Shown here in pieces: positions 17,109-20,241 of a stretch of DNA of 20,241 bases. Source of the stretch: Phaeoceros laevis (Eukaryota; Anthocerotophyta; Anthocerotopsida; Notothyladales); assembly GCA_049999765.1 (NCBI GenBank), contig JBNGIQ010009250.1, positions 1 to 20,241 of the forward strand. Direction: 5' to 3'. The notes beneath the pieces were generated by a model, which did not search any database, was not told the origin of the DNA, and was given only the letters and a program-made list of their open reading frames with translations. The first letter of the stretch is position 1. Each line of letters starts with the position of its first letter. The translations under genes and the position numbers were made by a program.

Positions 17109-17640
17109 GTCAGTGTCTGTTGCAACTTGCAAGCTAAGCAGTTAAAAAAAATGATGTGACAGAGCACAGAACAAGGTCCACTCTATAAATCCAAATACTC
17201 CCCCACTGTCAGCATCTTCTCATTCACTAGATCAGACGAAGTATGGCATATAAGCTAAGACCCTTATCTGACAAGACTACGCGAATCAGGATCTCAGATA
17301 CCTGTGTCACACAACTTACAGCAATCTCCTTTTAGGCTGTCAACTCTGCAAATGCAAATATTCTTGCAAGAGGAGATTCGATGCTGCATGCTGATACAAT
17401 CAGACCTGGAGATCAAGCTCACCAGCAGCAGCAACTCTGGACGGAGCTCACAAGCAGCAGCATCGATCAAGTCCTGTTCAAACTCATTAGCAGCATCAGG
17501 AATTCGAAGTATCAGGAATTCGAAGGTCTGCTAAATCGGGCTTTCCATCCGCACCCAAGCTTGATAGTGTGATCATCAATTCTCGCCCCACCACCAGATT
17601 TCTTCAGCCCCGCATCTCCGGGTGACTCTGTACAGGAGGC

Positions 17641-17679
17641 AAGCGGATACAGCCATAGGGGCTGTATGCGTATCCGCTT
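17641..17679. repeat. Hairpin with overlapping alternative stems
   Basis: AAGCGGATAC (17641-17650) pairs with GTATCCGCTT (17670-17679). The overlapping ATACAGCC (17647-17654) can instead pair with GGCTGTAT (17660-17667). Function unknown. Confidence 0.75.
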
Positions 17680-18167
17680 GTAGAAGCTGTTCAGCCATAG
17701 GGCGCCTTTGCTGCCATGTGCCTGAAGTCGAGAGAGCGGGCTCTGTTCTCGTCCCTCGTGCAGTTCCACCACATTGTGCTGTCCAGGAATTACAGCGTCC
17801 ACAACAACTCTTGCCGCTCTATTGCACTGCTATTGTCCGCTATGCCTAGCTTGGCTGCTGAGCACCTGCTGACCAGTTGCAGGGCACGAATGTGCAGTTG
17901 TGTGAATCCATTGCCTCCGAGGCACATCAAACGCGGCTCCAGCAGGTCCATTTGGGCCGGCGCCCTAGCTGTTTGCTTCCCGGCACAGCTTCTACAACAT
18001 TGAGCCAGCTGCGCAATTAACCTCCAATTTGTGCCACACTTGTGGAAGGTCACGGGACAGCATAGAAACGTTAAATTGTCTGCTAAACGGATGCCTTCTT
18101 GCAACCATCCTTGCAACAATGTGAGCGGTTGGGGACCACGGAAGCCCGCCCAGGTCCAGGTCCAGGT

Positions 18168-18306
18168 GGTGGATGTGCAACCCTCTGGCGGAGGTGCTGC
18201 AGCCGGGAGCACTCCCCGTGGTGCTGCTGGTGGTGGTGGATGTGTGGCCCTCTGGCGGAGGTGCTGCAGGACTTCCGGGAGCCCTCCCCGTGGTGCTGCT
18301 AGTGGT
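18168..18306. repeat. Two tandem GC-rich repeats of 67 and 72 bp
   Basis: Each unit starts GGTGGATGTG, contains CCCTCTGGCGGAGGTGCTGC and ends CCCCGTGGTGCTGCT. A third start, GGTGGATGTGCAGCTG, follows at 18307. In one frame it encodes Gly/Ala-rich sequence, in the opposite strand Pro/Ala-rich sequence. Confidence 0.85.
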
Positions 18307-19184
18307 GGTGGATGTGCAGCTGCAGCAGCAGCCACCGCCGCATCAACTGCCGTCATTGTTGCCGCACGTCCACCAGCTGGACCTGGCTGCAAGAGCTCCG
18401 GCCTCAAACTGCAATGCGACGGCTGGGACAACAGCCCGCGTGACAGCGCCCGCCTGCAGCTGGCCTGCTCCCCCACAGGTGTCTTCCAGAAAGCCACCCT
18501 TGGCTCCTTCTCTAACAGCTCAATGCCGGCACGCAGGCACAAATCAAGCAGGCAGGGAGGCAAAAATCCGAGCAGGGCAGGTTCATCCTGGTTAGCTAAA
18601 AGTATGATGTCGACCCAGTTGCTTCAGGTTCTACAATTGACCAGTCCCAAATAGAAATATCTTCGTGCTTTCGTGACCCCGTGATCATGTTCGAGTCTCA
18701 CGTTTCAAGATTACAAGTGCTGTTAGCTTCATGAATGTGTTCTCTGTTGTGAGCAGTGTTTTGAAGTGGCTTATGAGGCAGAGTAGACAAGTCACGGAAA
18801 GGTTCAGCTGGCCAGCCACGCCGATGACAAACGGCTGGCATGCATACATACTTCTGCCCTCAGGTAGCAGCTCAGGAATTTAGCGACAGGCTGAGTTGCA
18901 TGTTCCACTCTTGCCCCTTAGGCTCAGTTAATGCAAAGTTCTCTTCGAGTGAAGCCTGTGTTGAGTATCTTCTAAACGCTTCCGTTGTTGCTCATGCAAG
19001 GCAAGAAGCTCCAGCTTTATTGCCGCAGGCAGAAGTGATCAATTGCAAGATGACAGTGATTTTGCACACAGCCGACATGGAGATCCAATGCTTACGCCTG
19101 GAGGTCCCAAGAATCAAGGGGTTGAGTCTAGCAGACGAGGAGAACAGGATCCTCCACCTTCTGCTGACAGTAAAGGAGATTGGT

Positions 19185-19298
19185 CATTGCAACCATTTGT
19201 TTGTGCCAATTAGGACCATAGTTGTTGGGGTGGAATGAGAGCATTGCAACCATTTGTTTGCGCCAATTATTACCATAATTGTTGGGGTAGAATAAGAG
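19185..19298. repeat. 57-bp tandem duplication
   Basis: 19185-19241 and 19242-19298 are two copies of a 57-base unit starting CATTGCAACCATTTGTTTG and ending GAATGAGAG / GAATAAGAG, with several substitutions between copies. The length is a multiple of three, so it does not shift frame. Confidence 0.9.
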
Positions 19299-19623
19299 CA
19301 GCAACCCGTACACTTTGCTCGTCAGCGGCTGAGCCCATAATCTTTTGTTGTATGAAACTAGGTAAGGTTGTGAAGCTGAGCCCATGATCTTTTCATTCAC
19401 GGTACATGGATTAAGGACGTAAGACTCAGCAACACTTATTCTCAACCCAGCGTTGGGATCATTGGACGAAGTTGCAAGACCAGGAATAAATCCTGTCCCG
19501 ACGTAAACCCAGTTCAGACCTGCCTGCAGGCAGGCACAAAATTTAGGCCAGCTGAAATAGAGAAGCAAAGGTAGAAACCATTCCACAAGGTAGTAACATC
19601 CCATCTGCTTAAAACTTTGAACA

Positions 19624-19685
19624 CCTGGCAACAGTTCCACGTCCATGCAGGACATGTCGTGCATGGACGTGGAACTCTTGCCAGG
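19624..19685. repeat. 26-bp stem, 10-base loop hairpin
   Basis: 19624-19649 and 19660-19685 are reverse complements apart from one C:C mismatch (19632/19677); the inner 17 pairs are perfect (AGTTCCACGTCCATGCA and its complement). The loop, 19650-19659, contains the palindrome GACATGTC. Such a long, nearly exact stem is far beyond chance. A small fold-back element, a microRNA-type precursor or an assembly fold-back artefact are possible. Confidence 0.85.
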
Positions 19686-20016
19686 ATAAAACGTGAGACG
19701 AATTCTCCAGTACAAGTCTTTCTTTGACACCACTTTCAAGACCTGCATCTCAAGGAACGGTCCAATGGACAGCCCCAGTCAGTTGTATACCTCAAACCAT
19801 ATTGTGCGGAAGTACAGTGGTGCCACACAGGGGACGAAGTCAATATCTTCTACTCGCTTATTCTGCTCATAATCGCTCTGTCCGCATGATATACACGGGC
19901 TAGCTGTAGTCGAAATCCATCAGTCCATCATGCGTCAACAGCAGCTTGCTTCTTGGATGTTGGAATCCTGAAGAGAGGTTGCATCTCCGTTTCAGGGTAA
20001 GATGTGCTATCTAGAG

Positions 20017-20241
20017 CTAAATATTCCACAAAGGGGATTGGGAACCTAGCAGGGAAATGTGGTCAGCTGAAGTATCAACATCACCCCGGGCATTCTCATT
20101 CTGTGGCTGCACAGAATGGCAGATATCATCAGATTGGACGGAGGCGTCCTTTTCCAAGTGAAGAAAGAGGGTCTGCAACTCGTTCCGGACCTCCTTCATT
20201 TCGGGACGCTCTCGGGATCTTGGGGCCAAGCACCTGACAGC
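20017..20241 (-). CDS. C-terminal tail of an LRR receptor-like kinase (partial, enters from right edge)
   Basis: Minus-strand frame entering from the right edge and ending at a stop at 20017-20019. It starts with VRCLAPRSRERPEMKEVRNE, which is kinase subdomain XI (the conserved RP..MKEV.NEL end of plant receptor kinases). A 58-residue polar tail after the Met-Lys pair ends in SPLWNI. The first 47 bases of this segment on the minus strand (20241 to 20195) are identical to positions 47 to 1 of the window, so it supplies exactly the piece missing from the receptor kinase at the left edge. Joined in frame, the two parts make about 1097 residues. It is either the true 3' end of the same gene (permuted or circular sequence) or that of a near-identical tandem copy. 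Confidence 0.88.
   Translation of the reverse strand, partial: AVRCLAPRSRERPEMKEVRNELQTLFLHLEKDASVQSDDICHSVQPQNENARGDVDTSADHISLLGSQSPLWNI
20195..20241. repeat. Right copy of the 47-bp exact terminal direct repeat
   Basis: Identical to positions 1-47. See the left copy for interpretation. Confidence 0.97.

Larger units (their letters stand above)
17109..19127. other. Gene-poor stretch with tandem repeats
   Basis: No recognisable gene. The long minus frame 17790-18563 and the overlapping plus frames owe their length to GC-rich, Pro/Ala/Gly-biased repeats around 18160-18330 and show no domain. The plus frame 18840-19238 (including VINCKMTVILHTADMEIQC) is also unrecognised. A 16-base unit, ATCAGGAATTCGAAG(T/G), is tandemly doubled near 17496-17527. 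Confidence 0.45.
19128..19916 (-). other. Unrecognised, possibly coding stretch
   Basis: On the minus strand one frame is open from about 19916 to 19128 except for one TGA at about 19774. It reads ASPCISCGQSDYEQNKRVED, then FVPCVAPLYFRTIWFEVYN, the stop, then FLEMQVLKVVSKKDLYWRIR, a hydrophobic stretch (YYLVEWFLPLLLYF) and further ordinary-looking sequence. The composition is protein-like at the 5' end, but the 3' end is made of a tandem duplication (19185-19298), which argues against function there. I cannot assign a family. It lies just 3' of the receptor kinase tail, on the same strand. Confidence 0.3.

Noticed and set aside
17790-18563. 257-residue minus-strand frame as a gene
   Set aside because: Its length comes from GC-rich tandem repeats giving Pro/Ala runs; no domain, and equally long frames exist on the opposite strand.
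18680-18712. tRNA B-box-like GTTCGAGTCTC
   Set aside because: No A-box or acceptor stem can be found at the right distance upstream.
1-20241. CRISPR array, rRNA, operon structure or phage genes
   Set aside because: No regularly spaced repeats, no rRNA-like sequence, no bacterial gene packing; introns and gene types are plant nuclear.

Overview
The window reads as nuclear DNA of a land plant, most likely a non-seed plant (moss, lycophyte or fern). The evidence is a plant-type LRR receptor kinase with a WAK-like kinase domain, a TORNADO1-like Roco gene with short GT-AG introns, and a pentatricopeptide (PPR) fragment. Most of the rest is gene-poor DNA with decayed paralogues and short repeats. 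One 100-base run of N (12690-12789) marks an assembly gap.

Layout: 1-3116 (minus) is an intron-free LRR receptor-like kinase cut by the left edge inside kinase subdomain XI. 3117-5170 is upstream DNA with a duplicated block carrying bZIP-like sites. 5178-5487 (plus) is a truncated GT2 (cellulose/chitin-synthase-like) fragment that ends where a repeat begins. 5580-7600 shows no gene. 7600-7800 (minus) is a relic of a Roco 3' tail. 8073-12564 (minus) is the main gene. 12565-14365 holds the gap and no recognisable gene. 14467-15351 (minus) is the 3' part of a second Roco gene. 15359-16434 (plus) is a frameshifted Roc-COR fragment of a third. 16827-17108 (plus) is a PPR relic. 17109-19127 holds repeats and no convincing gene. 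19128-19916 (minus) is an unrecognised, possibly coding stretch. 20017-20241 (minus) is the C-terminal tail of an LRR-RLK.

The main gene is the exciting part. Three exons joined by two GT-AG introns give an intact 1414-residue protein: ribonuclease-inhibitor-type LRRs, a Roc GTPase with complete P-loop, a COR domain, a linker, and a C-terminal domain with the hallmarks of a true caspase. It has a p20 with the HG and SCRG catalytic motifs and a p10 with an SVR motif and a terminal SLTKRFF strand. Plants are generally held to have metacaspases but no caspases. An LRR-Roc-COR-caspase fusion would be a one-polypeptide sensor, GTPase switch and protease, comparable in logic to an immune or cell-death receptor. 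The paralogue at 14467-15351 shares the linker before the caspase and a tail found downstream of the intact gene's stop, but has a different, helical module between them. This suggests that the C-terminal effector slot is swapped between paralogues.

A second structural surprise is that the first and last 47 bases of the window are identical. Joining the ends at that overlap completes the LRR-RLK in frame (about 1097 residues). The window is therefore a tandem-repeat unit, a circular molecule or, perhaps most likely, a scaffold whose two contigs were placed in the wrong order around the N gap.
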